Shown: positions 27,069 to 37,542 of the stretch, one piece after another
Numbering within the stretch: position 1 is the first letter of the stretch
How the letters are laid out: the number at the start of each line of letters is the position of its first letter
From: Luteibacter aegosomatis
GTDB taxonomy: Bacteria > Pseudomonadota > Gammaproteobacteria > Xanthomonadales > Rhodanobacteraceae
Reading direction: 5' to 3'
Length of the DNA stretch: 64,000 nt
Assembly: GCF_023078455.1 (NCBI RefSeq)
Contig: NZ_CP095740.1
Span: forward strand, 856,001 to 920,000
Notes under the pieces: generated by a model
What the model saw: only the letters and a program-made list of their open reading frames with translations
The model's database searches: none
Told to the model about the DNA's origin: nothing
Position numbers and translations under genes: made by a program

Positions 27069-28234
27069 TACTTCGCGTCCGCCCGGGCCTTCAGGGCGGC
27101 CACGGCCGGGAGTTCCTTGCCCTCGAGGAACTCGAGGAAGGCGCCACCGCCGGTGGAGATGTAGGACACGCCGTCCTCGATGCCGTACTTGTCGACGGCG
27201 GCCAGGGTGTCGCCGCCGCCGGCGATGGAAAACGCCTTCGACGCCGCGATGGCGCGGGCGAGGGTTTCGGTGCCCTTGCCGAAGGCGTCGAACTCGAACA
27301 CGCCGACCGGACCGTTCCACACGACGGTGCCGGCCTTGGCGATCAGCTCGGCGTAGCGCGCGGCCGTGTCCGGGCCGATGTCGAGGATCATCTCGTCGTC
27401 GCCGACCTGGTCGACGGCCTTGACCGTCGCCTTGGCGGTGGCGGCGAATTCGGTGGCGACCACGACGTCGGTCGGCACCGGCACCTCGGCCCCGCGTGAC
27501 TTCGCGTCGGCCATGATCTTCTTCGCGGTGTCGAGCAGGTCGGCTTCGACCAGCGACTTGCCGACCTTGTGACCGGCGGCGAGGATGAAGGTATTGGCGA
27601 TGCCGCCACCGACGATGAGCTGGTCGACGCGGCCGACCAGGTTCTGCAGCAGGTCGAGCTTGGTGGATACCTTCGAGCCGGCGACGATCGCCAGCAACGG
27701 GTGGGCCGGGTTCTCCAGCGCCTTGCCCAGCGCATCGAGTTCCTTGGCGAGCAGCGGCCCCGCCGCGGCCACGGGCGCGAAGCGGATCACGCCGTGGGTG
27801 GAAGCCTGGGCACGGTGGGCGGTGCCGAAGGCATCCATGACGAAGACGTCGCACAGCGCGGCGTACTTCTTCGACAGGGCCTCGTCATCCTTGCCCTCGC
27901 CGACGTTCATGCGGCAGTTTTCCAGCACCACCACCTCGCCGTCGGCGACGTCCACGCCGTCGAGGTAATCGCGCTCGAGGCGAACGGGCTTGCCGAGCTT
28001 GTCGCCCAGCCACTCGGCCACGGGCTTCAGCGACGAGGCTTCGTCGAATTCGCCTTCCTTCGGGCGGCCCAGATGGGAGATGACCATGACTTTCGCACCG
28101 GCGTCGCGGGCGGCGACGATGGTGGGCAGGGAGGCGTCCAGGCGCTGGGTGGAGGTGATGCGGCCGTTCTCGACCGGCACGTTCAGGTCTTCGCGGATCA
28201 GCACGCGCTTGCCGCGCAGGTCGAGGTCTTGCAT
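27068..28234 (-). CDS. pgk: Phosphoglycerate kinase
   Basis: The 388-residue glycolytic enzyme makes ATP from 1,3-bisphosphoglycerate. N-terminal domain motifs are [16 protein letters not shown] and [14 protein letters not shown]; the nucleotide-binding domain has [15 protein letters not shown] and the C-terminal [13 protein letters not shown] and [18 protein letters not shown] chose the ATG at 28234 ([11 protein letters not shown]); a GTG five codons upstream is possible. Upstream in-frame sequence belongs to a palindromic repeat. It is followed by the coupled HAD phosphatase gene. Confidence 0.97.
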   Translation of the reverse strand: MQDLDLRGKRVLIREDLNVPVENGRITSTQRLDASLPTIVAARDAGAKVMVISHLGRPKEGEFDEASSLKPVAEWLGDKLGKPVRLERDYLDGVDVADGEVVVLENCRMNVGEGKDDEALSKKYAALCDVFVMDAFGTAHRAQASTHGVIRFAPVAAAGPLLAKELDALGKALENPAHPLLAIVAGSKVSTKLDLLQNLVGRVDQLIVGGGIANTFILAAGHKVGKSLVEADLLDTAKKIMADAKSRGAEVPVPTDVVVATEFAATAKATVKAVDQVGDDEMILDIGPDTAARYAELIAKAGTVVWNGPVGVFEFDAFGKGTETLARAIAASKAFSIAGGGDTLAAVDKYGIEDGVSYISTGGGAFLEFLEGKELPAVAALKARADAK

Positions 28235-28336
28235 GCGGATGACGGACACGTTGGCTCCGGGGCGTGGTGTTGGGTAGACGGCAATTGTCCTTGGGTGGGA
28301 CGTGATGGCGCAAATCGGAACGCTTCCGGCCCGGGA

Positions 28337-28413
28337 ATCGCCGACAGGATCGGCTCCCACCCCTCCGGCAGGAAGTTCGCTACCGAAGGGTGGGAGCCGA
28401 TCCTATCGGCGAT
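28337..28413. repeat. REP-like palindrome, copy 3 (degenerate)
   Basis: Arms around 28337-28371 and 28380-28413 share the GTGGGAGCCGATC core but contain several mismatches and a deleted base relative to copies 1, 2 and 4. Unlike those, it lies between two divergent starts (pgk and maiA), about 70-100 bp from each. Confidence 0.85.
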
Positions 28414-28483
28414 CCGCGCGGCAGCGCGGCAAGGCTTGCGAGGCGTGGATGGATAGAATCCACCGATCCACCACGGAGTCCCC

Positions 28484-29128
28484 ATGCTCGCCCTCTACAC
28501 CTACTGGCGCTCCAGCGCCGCCTACCGCATCCGCATCGCGTTGAACCTCAAGGGCCTGGCCTACGAGCCGCGCCTCGTGCACCTGGTGAACGACGGCGGC
28601 GAACACCTCAAGCCGGCCTATCGCGAGGTTTCCCCGCAAGCCCAGTTGCCCGCCCTGGTGGATGGCGACTTCGTGGTGCGCCAGTCGATGGGCATCCTCG
28701 AGTACCTGGAAGAGGCCTATCCCGATACGCCGTTGTTGCCGCCGGACACGAAGGGCAGGGCGCGCGTGCGCGAACTGGCGCTGGCCGTGGCGACCGACGT
28801 GCACCCGCTCGGCAACCTGCGCGTGCTCAAGGCGATCGAGTCGGATTTCGGGGCCGATGCGCAGGCCAAGGCGGCATGGAGCCGGAAGTGGATCCGGAAC
28901 GGTTTCGACGGAGTGGAGGCGCTGCTGGCGCAAGGGCCGCTGGGCCGCTTCAGCTACGGGGACACCCCCACCATCGCCGATTGCTGCCTCGTGCCGCAGT
29001 ACTACAACGCGGTGCGCTGGGAACTCGACCTGGGGCCGTATCCGCTTATCCGGCGCGTGGTGGCGGCGTGCCAGGAGCTGGAGGCTTTCAGGAAGGCCGC
29101 GCCCGAGATGCAGCCCGACGCTCCCTGA
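28484..29128 (+). CDS. maiA: Maleylacetoacetate isomerase (zeta-class GST)
   Basis: The 214-residue protein isomerises maleylacetoacetate to fumarylacetoacetate with glutathione, the step between HmgA and FahA. The zeta-class active-site signature is seen as YWRSSAAYRIRIALNLKG at residues 6-23, followed by QLPALVDG and QSMGILEYLEE of the thioredoxin-like domain and an all-helical C-terminal domain with SYGDTPTIADCCLVPQ. It is on its own, 20 kb from hpd-hmgA-fahA, with a palindrome on each side. Confidence 0.96.
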   Translation: MLALYTYWRSSAAYRIRIALNLKGLAYEPRLVHLVNDGGEHLKPAYREVSPQAQLPALVDGDFVVRQSMGILEYLEEAYPDTPLLPPDTKGRARVRELALAVATDVHPLGNLRVLKAIESDFGADAQAKAAWSRKWIRNGFDGVEALLAQGPLGRFSYGDTPTIADCCLVPQYYNAVRWELDLGPYPLIRRVVAACQELEAFRKAAPEMQPDAP

Positions 29129-29133
29129 AACCA

Positions 29134-29211
29134 TTCGCCGATGCGATCGGCTCCCACCCCTTCGGTAGCGACGTTGCTACCGAAGGGGTGGGAGCCGATC
29201 GCATCGGCGAA
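29134..29211. repeat. REP-like palindrome, copy 4 (perfect 36-bp arms)
   Basis: Perfect inverted repeats at 29134-29169 and 29176-29211 around a 6-bp loop. It lies between the convergent maiA and pilU stop codons and could terminate both. Confidence 0.95.
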
Positions 29212-29240
29212 AAGCCAACAAGGCGGTGAAGCGGGTCCGT

Positions 29241-30350
29241 TCAGGCCCCGATCCCGTACGGATCGCTTGACGCGAACTCGTTCCCCGACGAACCTTCCGA
29301 CAGGCGGATCTTGAGCGCCAGCCCATCGCGCGAATCGGCCTTGGACAGGCACTCCTCGAGGGTGATCTGGCCGTCCTTGTAGAGCCGGTAGAGCGACTGG
29401 TCGAAGGTCTGCATGCCTTCCTGGAGGCTGCGGTCCATGGCGTCCTTCACCTCGTGGATCTGGCCGCGGCGGATCATGTCGCGAATCAGCGGGGTGTTGA
29501 GCAGCACCTCGGTGGCCGGCACGCGACGGCCGTCCTTGCCGATCACCAGGCGCTGGCTGATCACCGCGCGCAGGTTCAGGGCGAGGTTCATCAGCACGTT
29601 CTTGTGGGCCGACTCGGGGAAGAAGTTGAGGATGCGCTCGAGGGTCTGGTCGGCGTTGTTCGAATGGAGCGTGGCCAGGCAGAGGTGGCCGGTTTCCGAG
29701 AAGGCGATGGCCGCCTCCATGGTCTCGGTGTCTCGGATCTCGCCGATCATGATGACGTCCGGCGCCTCGCGCATCGCGTTCTTCAGCGCCTCGTGGTAAC
29801 TGTGGGTATCCAGGCCCACCTCACGCTGGTTCACGATGGAGCGCTTGTGCCGGTGCAGGTATTCGATGGGGTCCTCGATGGTGAGGATGTGTCCCGAGGT
29901 GTTCTGGTTGCGATGGTCGAGCATGGCGGCCAGGGTGGTCGACTTGCCCGAACCGGTGGCGCCCACCACCAGGATCAGCCCGCGCGGTTCCATGACCAGT
30001 TCGCGGAAGATGGCCGGCTGGCGCAATTCCTCCAGCGAAGGGATCTCGCTCTTGATGGCACGGATGACCATGCCGATCTCGCCGCGCTGCTTGAACACGT
30101 TGATGCGGAACCGCCCGGCCTCCTTCACGGCCAGGGCCATGTTCAGTTCCAGGTCGCGCTCGAACTGGGGGACCTGGCCTTCGTCCATCAGGGAGTAGGC
30201 GATCTTCTTGACCATGCCGCTGGGCAGGCCGGTATTGCCCAACGGGTAGAGCTTGCCTTCCACCTTGATGTTCACGGGGGCTCCGGTCGTCAGGAACATG
30301 TCCGACGCACCCTTGTCCACCATGAGCTTCAGGAAATAACCAATATCCAC
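29241..30350 (-). CDS. pilU: Type IV pilus retraction ATPase PilU
   Basis: The 369-residue protein is a PilT/PilU-type hexameric ATPase that works at the cytoplasmic base of type IV pili in retraction. The N-terminus MDIGYFLKLMVDKGASDMF and the extended C-terminal tail after ECLSKADSRDGLAL mark it as PilU rather than PilT. ATPase motifs are GATGSGKST (Walker A), the Asp box ILTIEDPIEYLH, APDVIMIGEIRDTETM (Walker B), and the His box ATLHSNNADQT. The start is a GTG after a G-rich ribosome site. pilT, usually its immediate neighbour, is not in the window. Confidence 0.95.
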   Translation of the reverse strand: MDIGYFLKLMVDKGASDMFLTTGAPVNIKVEGKLYPLGNTGLPSGMVKKIAYSLMDEGQVPQFERDLELNMALAVKEAGRFRINVFKQRGEIGMVIRAIKSEIPSLEELRQPAIFRELVMEPRGLILVVGATGSGKSTTLAAMLDHRNQNTSGHILTIEDPIEYLHRHKRSIVNQREVGLDTHSYHEALKNAMREAPDVIMIGEIRDTETMEAAIAFSETGHLCLATLHSNNADQTLERILNFFPESAHKNVLMNLALNLRAVISQRLVIGKDGRRVPATEVLLNTPLIRDMIRRGQIHEVKDAMDRSLQEGMQTFDQSLYRLYKDGQITLEECLSKADSRDGLALKIRLSEGSSGNEFASSDPYGIGA

Positions 30351-30442
30351 CTAAACCCCCCGGGGTTCGCATTACAATCGAGACAGGTCTCACCGACCAT
30401 GTATATCGACAATATCTCGCAAATCTGTAAGAGGAACGAGTG

Positions 30443-30988
30443 ATGGTGCACAACTTGCCGTCGAAAGCCCCGTACCGCCGGGGCCGCCGGCTCCTTGCCA
30501 CGGCCGCGCTGGGCCTTGCGATCGCCACGCTGGCCGGTTGCGCCAGCACGCCACCCCCTAACGGCACCATGAACCAGGCCCTGTCCCAGCTGCAGGCCGC
30601 CAGGGACGCGGGAGCCGCCGATTATGCGCCTGTCGACCTCGACATGGCGCAAGGAAAATTCAGCCAGGCGCAAAAAGCCATGGCTAGTCGCAAGTATGAC
30701 GAGGCCGCGCTCCTGGCCGACGAATCGGCCGCCGACAGCGAACTGGCCCGGGCCAAGGCCCGCCTGGGCGCCGCCCGCGCCCAGAACCAGGCCAAGAGCA
30801 AGGAAAACTCGCGCATGCGCGTCGAGATGATCGACAACCATGCCAACGACACCGTGCCGATTCCCAACAACGTGCAGGAAACGGAAACCGTGCTGCCCGA
30901 GGCGCCCGCCGACACCGGCAACATGCCCCCGCCCCCGCCGGGCGGCGAAACCCAGCCCCTGAACGACAACCAGGGAGGCCAGCAGTGA
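30443..30988 (+). CDS. DUF4398-type lipoprotein
   Basis: The 181-residue protein has a lipoprotein signal with lipobox LAGC (Cys near residue 33: LGLAIATLAGCAST). The mature part is a predicted helical hairpin (NQALSQLQAARDAGAADYAP, MAQGKFSQAQKAMASRKYDE, ALLADESAADSELARAKARL) of the DUF4398 type, then a Pro-rich tail. Relatives are outer-membrane or periplasmic helical proteins often followed by OmpA domains; none is present here. The ATG at 30443 follows GAGGA with good spacing. Its TGA overlaps the ATG of the next gene. Confidence 0.88.
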   Translation: MVHNLPSKAPYRRGRRLLATAALGLAIATLAGCASTPPPNGTMNQALSQLQAARDAGAADYAPVDLDMAQGKFSQAQKAMASRKYDEAALLADESAADSELARAKARLGAARAQNQAKSKENSRMRVEMIDNHANDTVPIPNNVQETETVLPEAPADTGNMPPPPPGGETQPLNDNQGGQQ

Positions 30989-31656
30989 TGAAGCGCCATA
31001 CCCTCCTTCTCTCGTGCGCCATGGCGCTGGCCTGCGCAGCCGGCACGGCGGCGGCCGCCACCGACGACCTCGACCTGCGCCGGCTCAATTCCAGCCTCGA
31101 GCAGCTCGCCAGCGATCCGATGCTGGGCAACTACGCCCAGGCCGAACAGGCCCGGGCCCGCGAGGCGATCAACCAGATGGCCCAGTTCCGTCCGAAGGAC
31201 AAGGAACACGCCCACTACCTGTACATCGCCGAGCGCCGCATCGACATCGCCAAGGCGGCCGCCCAGCTCCAGGACGCCCAGACGAAGGGCCAGCAGCTCG
31301 ACCGCGAGCACGATGCCATCCTGCTCGAGGCCAGCCGTCTCGATACCGAGATGGCGCGTCGCCAGCTCGAGCAGCAGCGGATGCAGAACCAGATGATCCA
31401 GGAAGAGGCCGCTCGCCTGCAGCAGCAGGGCGTGGAGTACTCCCAGGCGCTGGAGCAGGCCAAGGCCGAAGGCGACAAGGCCAGGCAGGTCGCCGCCGCC
31501 CAGGCCCGGGTGGCCAATGCCGCCAAGAAGCAGGCCGCCCTGGCGGAAGCCGCGGCGCGTGCCATGCGCGACCTCAACTCGTCCGATGGCGGAGCCCCCG
31601 CCAACACGCCGGCCACCTCGGCACCGAAGAAGTCGAAGAAATCCGGCGGTAACTGA
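30988..31656 (+). CDS. Periplasmic coiled-coil protein of DUF4398 type
   Basis: The 222-residue protein begins with a signal peptide (MKRHTLLLSCAMALACAAGT, cleavage after AAA) and is otherwise a long Gln/Ala/Glu-rich helix (about residues 45-195) with heptad character, ending in a Lys-rich tail KKSKKSGGN. The N-terminal part (LASDPMLGNYAQAEQARAREA, split by the family pattern of small residues) resembles its upstream partner. Start and stop overlap (TGATG) show translational coupling, so the two probably form an envelope complex. Function unknown. Confidence 0.87.
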   Translation: MKRHTLLLSCAMALACAAGTAAAATDDLDLRRLNSSLEQLASDPMLGNYAQAEQARAREAINQMAQFRPKDKEHAHYLYIAERRIDIAKAAAQLQDAQTKGQQLDREHDAILLEASRLDTEMARRQLEQQRMQNQMIQEEAARLQQQGVEYSQALEQAKAEGDKARQVAAAQARVANAAKKQAALAEAAARAMRDLNSSDGGAPANTPATSAPKKSKKSGGN

Positions 31657-31967
31657 TCGCTCCACACCGCGGCCCGCTCCGTGCGAACGGGGCGGGCCGC
31701 TTTATTGAGTGGACCGTAAATAATTGTTACGAAAGAAATTAATGCGCCAGGGATTGAGAATATTCGCTCTTGCGGCCCGTTCTCGAGCGGAGTAGCTTGG
31801 ACCTCCCGTCACGAAAAAAGCACGAGACGGGGTCCTTCGGAGCATGCGTGATTCTCATCCAGGCACACCGCATCGCGATCCATCCCACGTCCGGTGCGAC
31901 GCCGTATCCGCATGGCTCCCCTCACGACCGGCCCGACCGGGCCGGCCCCCACGCGAGGAGCATGGCT
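31657..31967. other. Intergenic region without a recognised gene
   Basis: This 311-bp stretch holds the terminator at 31669-31706 and then an AT-rich leader (GAAAGAAATTAATGCG and following). I see no further gene; one reading frame is open across part of it but lacks coding character. Confidence 0.6.
31669..31706 (+). terminator. Terminator after the DUF4398 gene pair
   Basis: GCGGCCCGCTCCG (31669-31681) pairs with CGGGGCGGGCCGC (31688-31700), with one G-U, around TGCGAA; TTTATT follows. Confidence 0.88.
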
Positions 31968-32198
31968 ATGTTCGAAAACCAGCAGCGCGACGACGTCCAG
32001 AATTTCATCGGCACCGACAAGGACACCCGTCGCCTCTACTACCGCCACCAGGAACTCAACGACAAGCTCGACGAAGCCGGACGCGGATGTCTTCCGCTCG
32101 GCGACGAGGAACTGGCCCGGTTGAAGAACGAGAAGCTGCAGGCCAAGAAGCAACTCCAACGAATGTGGGATCAATGGCAGGCGTCGCGGCATCACTGA
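31968..32198 (+). CDS. YdcH/DUF465-family small protein
   Basis: The 76-residue protein matches the YdcH family: short, charged, coiled-coil proteins with RRLYYRHQELNDKLDEAG, then LARLKNEKLQAKKQL. The ATG at 31968 has GAGGAG seven bases upstream; an alternative ATG two codons earlier would leave almost no spacing from that site. Family members are cytoplasmic and of unknown role. Confidence 0.88.
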   Translation: MFENQQRDDVQNFIGTDKDTRRLYYRHQELNDKLDEAGRGCLPLGDEELARLKNEKLQAKKQLQRMWDQWQASRHH

Positions 32199-32215
32199 CG
32201 CCACCGGCACCGACG

Positions 32216-32241
32216 AAAGGGCGCGGAAACGCGCCCTTTTT
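32216..32241 (+). terminator. Terminator after the YdcH-family gene
   Basis: AAAGGGCGCG and CGCGCCCTTT form a perfect 10-bp stem on a GAAA tetraloop and run into a T-tract. Confidence 0.92.
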
Positions 32242-32400
32242 CGTGGCCGTTCACCAGCGAACCTGAGCGGCGCGTGACGCCCGTCGCTACGCCATTTCGC
32301 CTCGGCCGTTCGCCGGGCATCGCCCGGAGGCGACACCCTTTATCATGTGCGCCCATGTGCGAGGTCGAAGGGGCCTCGCGAAATTCAGTACGGAGTACCC

Positions 32401-33771
<1,371 letters not shown>

Positions 33772-33786
33772 CAGGGGAATCGTGCC

Positions 33787-35616
33787 ATGTGTGGAATCGT
33801 CGCCGCCGTCGCGCAGCGTGACATCGCTCCCATCCTGATTGCCGGTCTGAAGGCGCTGGAGTACCGCGGCTACGACTCCGCCGGCATGGCCATCGCCGAG
33901 TCGGGCGAGATCCGCCGTGTGCGCGCCAAGGGCAAGGTCCGCGAGATGGAGGCGCTCTACGAGGCGGATCCGATTCCCGGCGGCACCGGCATCGCGCACA
34001 CCCGCTGGGCCACGCATGGCGTGCCCAGCGAAAGCAACGCGCATCCGCACGTGCAGGGCCGCATCGCCATCGTGCACAACGGTATCATCGAGAACCACGC
34101 CAGCCTGCGCGAATCGCTCAAGGCCAAGGGCCGTACGTTCCACTCGGAAACCGATACCGAAGTGATGGGCGCGGTGATCGACGAGCACGTGCAGGCGGGC
34201 AAGCCCCTGCGCGAAGCCGTGACCGCGGCCGTGCGCGAGCTGGAAGGCGCCTACGCCATCGCCGTGATGAGCCTCGACGAGCCCGGGCGCATCGTCGGTG
34301 CCCGTCGCGGCTGCCCGCTGCTGGTGGGTATCGGCATCGGCGAGCACTTCCTCGGTTCCGATGCGCAGGCGCTCATCAAGGTCACCAACCGGATGATGTA
34401 CCTCGAAGAGGACGACATCGTCGAGATCACGCGTGACACGGTGGAAGTGTTCGGCATCGACGGCCAGCCGGTCGACCGCGCCGCGCACGAGAGCGAGATC
34501 AGCGCCGACTCGGTGGAGCGTGGCGAATACCGCCACTACATGCAGAAGGAAATCTTCGAGCAGCCGCGCGCGGTGGCCGACACGCTCGAAGGCCGCATCG
34601 GCCCGCACGGCGTGTTGCCGAACATCTTCGGCATCGACGCCGACCCCATCCTCGACAAGACCCGCGGCATCCATATCGTGGCCTGCGGCACCAGTTACCA
34701 CGCCGGCATGGTGGCCAAATACTGGATCGAGGAACTGGCGCGGATGCCGGTGGTGGTGGAGGTGGCCAGCGAATACCGCTACCGCGACGTGGTGGTACCG
34801 GAAAACACCTTGTTCGTGGCGGTATCGCAGTCGGGTGAAACCGCCGATACGCTCGCGGCCATGCGCGAGTCCCGCCGCCGCGGCTACCTCGCCACCTTCG
34901 CCATCTGCAACGTGCCCGAATCGTCGGTGGTGCGCGAATCCGACCTTCGCCTGATGACGCGCGCGGGCCCGGAGATCGGCGTGGCCTCGACCAAGGCGTT
35001 CACCACCCAGCTGACCGCCTTCGCCCTGCTGGCGCTCGATCTCGGCCGCCGCCATGGCCTGGATCACGCGAAATACCTCGCGCATTGCCAGGAACTGCAA
35101 TCGCTGCCGCGCTACATCGAGAACGCGCTCCGTAGCGAAGAGCAGATCCTCGCCATCGCCGACCATTTCACCAACAAGCAGCACGCGTTGTTCCTGGGCC
35201 GCGGCGCCCAGTACCCGGTGGCGCTGGAAGGCTCGCTCAAGCTCAAGGAAATCTCGTACATCCACGCCGAGGCCTACCCGGCCGGCGAACTCAAGCACGG
35301 CCCGCTGGCGCTGGTGGACGAGAACATGCCGATCGTGGCCGTGGCGCCCAATGGGCCCCTGCTCGACAAGCTGAAGTCCAACTTGCAGGAAGTGCGTGCC
35401 CGTGGCGGCGAACTGATCGTCTTCGCCGACGAGCGCGCGGAAATGGACGACGGCACCGAACACGTGGCCATGGTCCGCGTGGACGGCGGCGGCGATCTCA
35501 TCGCCCCGGCGGTGTTTACCGTGCCGATGCAGCTTCTTGCCTACCACGTGGCCGTGCAGCGTGGCACGGACGTGGACCAGCCGCGCAACCTGGCCAAGTC
35601 GGTGACGGTGGAGTGA
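33787..35616 (+). CDS. glmS: Glutamine-fructose-6-phosphate aminotransferase (isomerizing)
   Basis: The 609-residue enzyme makes glucosamine 6-phosphate, the entry to UDP-GlcNAc for peptidoglycan, LPS and surface glycans. The mature N-terminus starts with the catalytic Cys ([11 protein letters not shown]), with HTRWATHG and HNGIIENH of the glutaminase domain (1-240), and two SIS isomerase domains ([23 protein letters not shown], and C-terminal LAKSVTVE). It shares an operon with cbs upstream, and its TGA overlaps the GTG of a hexapeptide acetyltransferase. I did not recognise a glmS ribozyme upstream. Confidence 0.98.
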   Translation: MCGIVAAVAQRDIAPILIAGLKALEYRGYDSAGMAIAESGEIRRVRAKGKVREMEALYEADPIPGGTGIAHTRWATHGVPSESNAHPHVQGRIAIVHNGIIENHASLRESLKAKGRTFHSETDTEVMGAVIDEHVQAGKPLREAVTAAVRELEGAYAIAVMSLDEPGRIVGARRGCPLLVGIGIGEHFLGSDAQALIKVTNRMMYLEEDDIVEITRDTVEVFGIDGQPVDRAAHESEISADSVERGEYRHYMQKEIFEQPRAVADTLEGRIGPHGVLPNIFGIDADPILDKTRGIHIVACGTSYHAGMVAKYWIEELARMPVVVEVASEYRYRDVVVPENTLFVAVSQSGETADTLAAMRESRRRGYLATFAICNVPESSVVRESDLRLMTRAGPEIGVASTKAFTTQLTAFALLALDLGRRHGLDHAKYLAHCQELQSLPRYIENALRSEEQILAIADHFTNKQHALFLGRGAQYPVALEGSLKLKEISYIHAEAYPAGELKHGPLALVDENMPIVAVAPNGPLLDKLKSNLQEVRARGGELIVFADERAEMDDGTEHVAMVRVDGGGDLIAPAVFTVPMQLLAYHVAVQRGTDVDQPRNLAKSVTVE

Positions 35617-36092
35617 CAGACGCGCCGTTCATTCATGCGATGGCCGACGTGCAGTCGTCGGCTATCGGGGCGCGGACGCGGGTGTGGCAGTTCGTGGTGA
35701 TCCTTCCGGGTGCCGTCATCGGCCAGGATTGCAACATTTGCTCGCATTGCTTCGTCGAGAACGACGTGGTGGTGGGCGACCGGGTGACGGTCAAGAGCGG
35801 CGTGCAGCTGTGGGATGGGTTGCGGGTCGAGGATGATGTGTTCATCGGGCCGAATGTCACGTTCACCAACGACCTGTTTCCGCGATCGCGGGCGTATCCT
35901 GACCAGGGCTTTCCGCAGACCGTCGTCCGGCGAGGGGCCTCGATCGGCGGCGGGGCGACCATCCTGCCAGGGATCGAGATCGGCGAGCGCGCCATGATCG
36001 GGGCGGGTGCGGTGGTGACCCGCGCGGTGCCCGCGAGAGCCGTCGTGGCGGGAAATCCGGCCCGGATCATCCGCCAGATCGACGATGGTTGA
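35613..36092 (+). CDS. Left-handed beta-helix (hexapeptide repeat) sugar N-acetyltransferase
   Basis: The 159-residue protein is built of hexapeptide repeats ([LIV]-G-x4 pattern: [49 protein letters not shown]). It resembles acetyltransferases that use acetyl-CoA to N-acetylate dTDP- or UDP-amino sugars (FdtC/WlaRG/WbpD group); NDLFPRS in the loop after NVTFTN is typical of that group. The start is a GTG overlapping the glmS stop (GTGA), so it is translationally coupled to amino-sugar synthesis. The exact sugar is unknown; no matching aminotransferase is in the window. Confidence 0.87.
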   Translation: MTDAPFIHAMADVQSSAIGARTRVWQFVVILPGAVIGQDCNICSHCFVENDVVVGDRVTVKSGVQLWDGLRVEDDVFIGPNVTFTNDLFPRSRAYPDQGFPQTVVRRGASIGGGATILPGIEIGERAMIGAGAVVTRAVPARAVVAGNPARIIRQIDDG

Positions 36093-36149
36093 GTCGTCGG
36101 CGGGTCGGAAGGAGAATAGACCGCCTTTTCGACCTGCGAAGATGCCAGC

Positions 36150-37493
36150 ATGAAGTGTTTCAAGGCCTACGACATCCGCGGCCGCGTTCCCGATGAACTC
36201 AACGAAGATATCGCCTATCGGCTGGGCCGCGCCTTTGCCCGTACCGTGGGCGAGGGGCCCGTGGTGGTCGGATTCGACATTCGCCGCGATAGTCCGGCCT
36301 TCGCGAATGCCATCGTCCGAGGGTTGAACGACGAGGGGCGGGATGCCATCGACATCGGTTTGTGCGGCACCGAAGAAGTGTACTTCCAGACGTTCCACCG
36401 GAAGGTCGCAGGCGGCATCATGGTGACTGCCAGCCACAACCCGATCGACTACAACGGCATGAAACTCGTTCGCGAGGATGCCAGGCCGATCAGCGGCGAT
36501 ACGGGACTGCGTGACATCGAGCGGATGGTCGAGGAGAACGCCTTTGGCGAACCCTCGGCTACGGTCGGGCAGGTGATTCGCGATCACGACAAGTCGGCCT
36601 ATGTCGAGCACCTTCTCGGCTACATCGATGCCTCGGCCATGCATCCGCTGAAGGTGGTGGTCAATGCCGGTAACGGTGGTGCGGGCGCGATCGTCGACCT
36701 GCTCGAGAAGCATCTTCCGCTGGAGTTCATCCGGATCAACCACGAGCCGGACGGCAGTTTTCCCAACGGCATTCCCAACCCTCTGCTCCCCGAGAATCGT
36801 TCAGCCACGGCTGAGGCCGTGAAGCGGCATGGAGCCGACTTCGGCATCGCATGGGATGGTGATTTCGACCGCTGCTTCCTGTTCGACGCGCGCGGCGAGT
36901 TCATCGAGGGCTATTACATCGTTGGTTTACTGGCGGCGCAGCTACTGGAAAAGCACGCCGGTGCCAAGATCATTCACGATCCCCGCCTTACCTGGAACAC
37001 CATCGACATGGTGAAGAAGGCAGGCGGTGTACCTATCGAAAGCAAGACCGGCCATGCGTTCATCAAGGAGCGTATGCGCGCCGAAGATGCCATCTACGGT
37101 GGCGAGATGAGCGCCCATCATTACTTTCGCGATTTCGCTTATTGCGATTCGGGAATGATCCCTTGGCTTCTGGTCGCGGAGCGGATGTCGAAGACGGGTA
37201 CGTCCCTCGCCGACATGTTGGCGGAGCGGATGGCTGCCTATCCGTGCAGTGGCGAGATCAATTTCGTGGTGGACGATGCGAAAGGTGCGGTTGAACGGGT
37301 GCTCGCGCACTATGCCGACAAAGCGCCTCGCTTGGAAAACGTCGATGGCGTCAGTGCGGATTTCGGATCATGGAGGTTCAACTTGCGGTCTTCCAATACG
37401 GAGCCGTTGCTTCGCCTGAATGTCGAATCGAGAGGCGACGTCGGCCTGATGAACGCGCGTACCGATGAACTGAGTCGCTTGATAGAGGGTTAA
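36150..37493 (+). CDS. Phosphomannomutase/phosphoglucomutase (XanA/ManB type)
   Basis: The 447-residue alpha-D-phosphohexomutase interconverts mannose 6-phosphate and mannose 1-phosphate (and often the glucose forms). The N-terminus [19 protein letters not shown], the phosphoserine loop [13 protein letters not shown], the metal site [11 protein letters not shown], the sugar-recognition [13 protein letters not shown] and the C-terminal phosphate loop [12 protein letters not shown] are present. It is convergent with the GDP-mannose pyrophosphorylase gene that would use its product. Together they supply GDP-mannose, and, if bifunctional, glucose 1-phosphate for rfbA. Confidence 0.96.
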   Translation: MKCFKAYDIRGRVPDELNEDIAYRLGRAFARTVGEGPVVVGFDIRRDSPAFANAIVRGLNDEGRDAIDIGLCGTEEVYFQTFHRKVAGGIMVTASHNPIDYNGMKLVREDARPISGDTGLRDIERMVEENAFGEPSATVGQVIRDHDKSAYVEHLLGYIDASAMHPLKVVVNAGNGGAGAIVDLLEKHLPLEFIRINHEPDGSFPNGIPNPLLPENRSATAEAVKRHGADFGIAWDGDFDRCFLFDARGEFIEGYYIVGLLAAQLLEKHAGAKIIHDPRLTWNTIDMVKKAGGVPIESKTGHAFIKERMRAEDAIYGGEMSAHHYFRDFAYCDSGMIPWLLVAERMSKTGTSLADMLAERMAAYPCSGEINFVVDDAKGAVERVLAHYADKAPRLENVDGVSADFGSWRFNLRSSNTEPLLRLNVESRGDVGLMNARTDELSRLIEG

Positions 37494-37523
37494 AAAAAGG
37501 GGGGCGTGAAGCCCCCTTTTTTT
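37492..37523. terminator. Bidirectional terminator between the two mannose genes
   Basis: A7G6 and C5T7 tracts flank a short loop and form a hairpin with A/T runs on both sides, as expected between convergent genes. Confidence 0.9.
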
Positions 37524-37542
37524 CTCAGGATCGATCGGGCAA

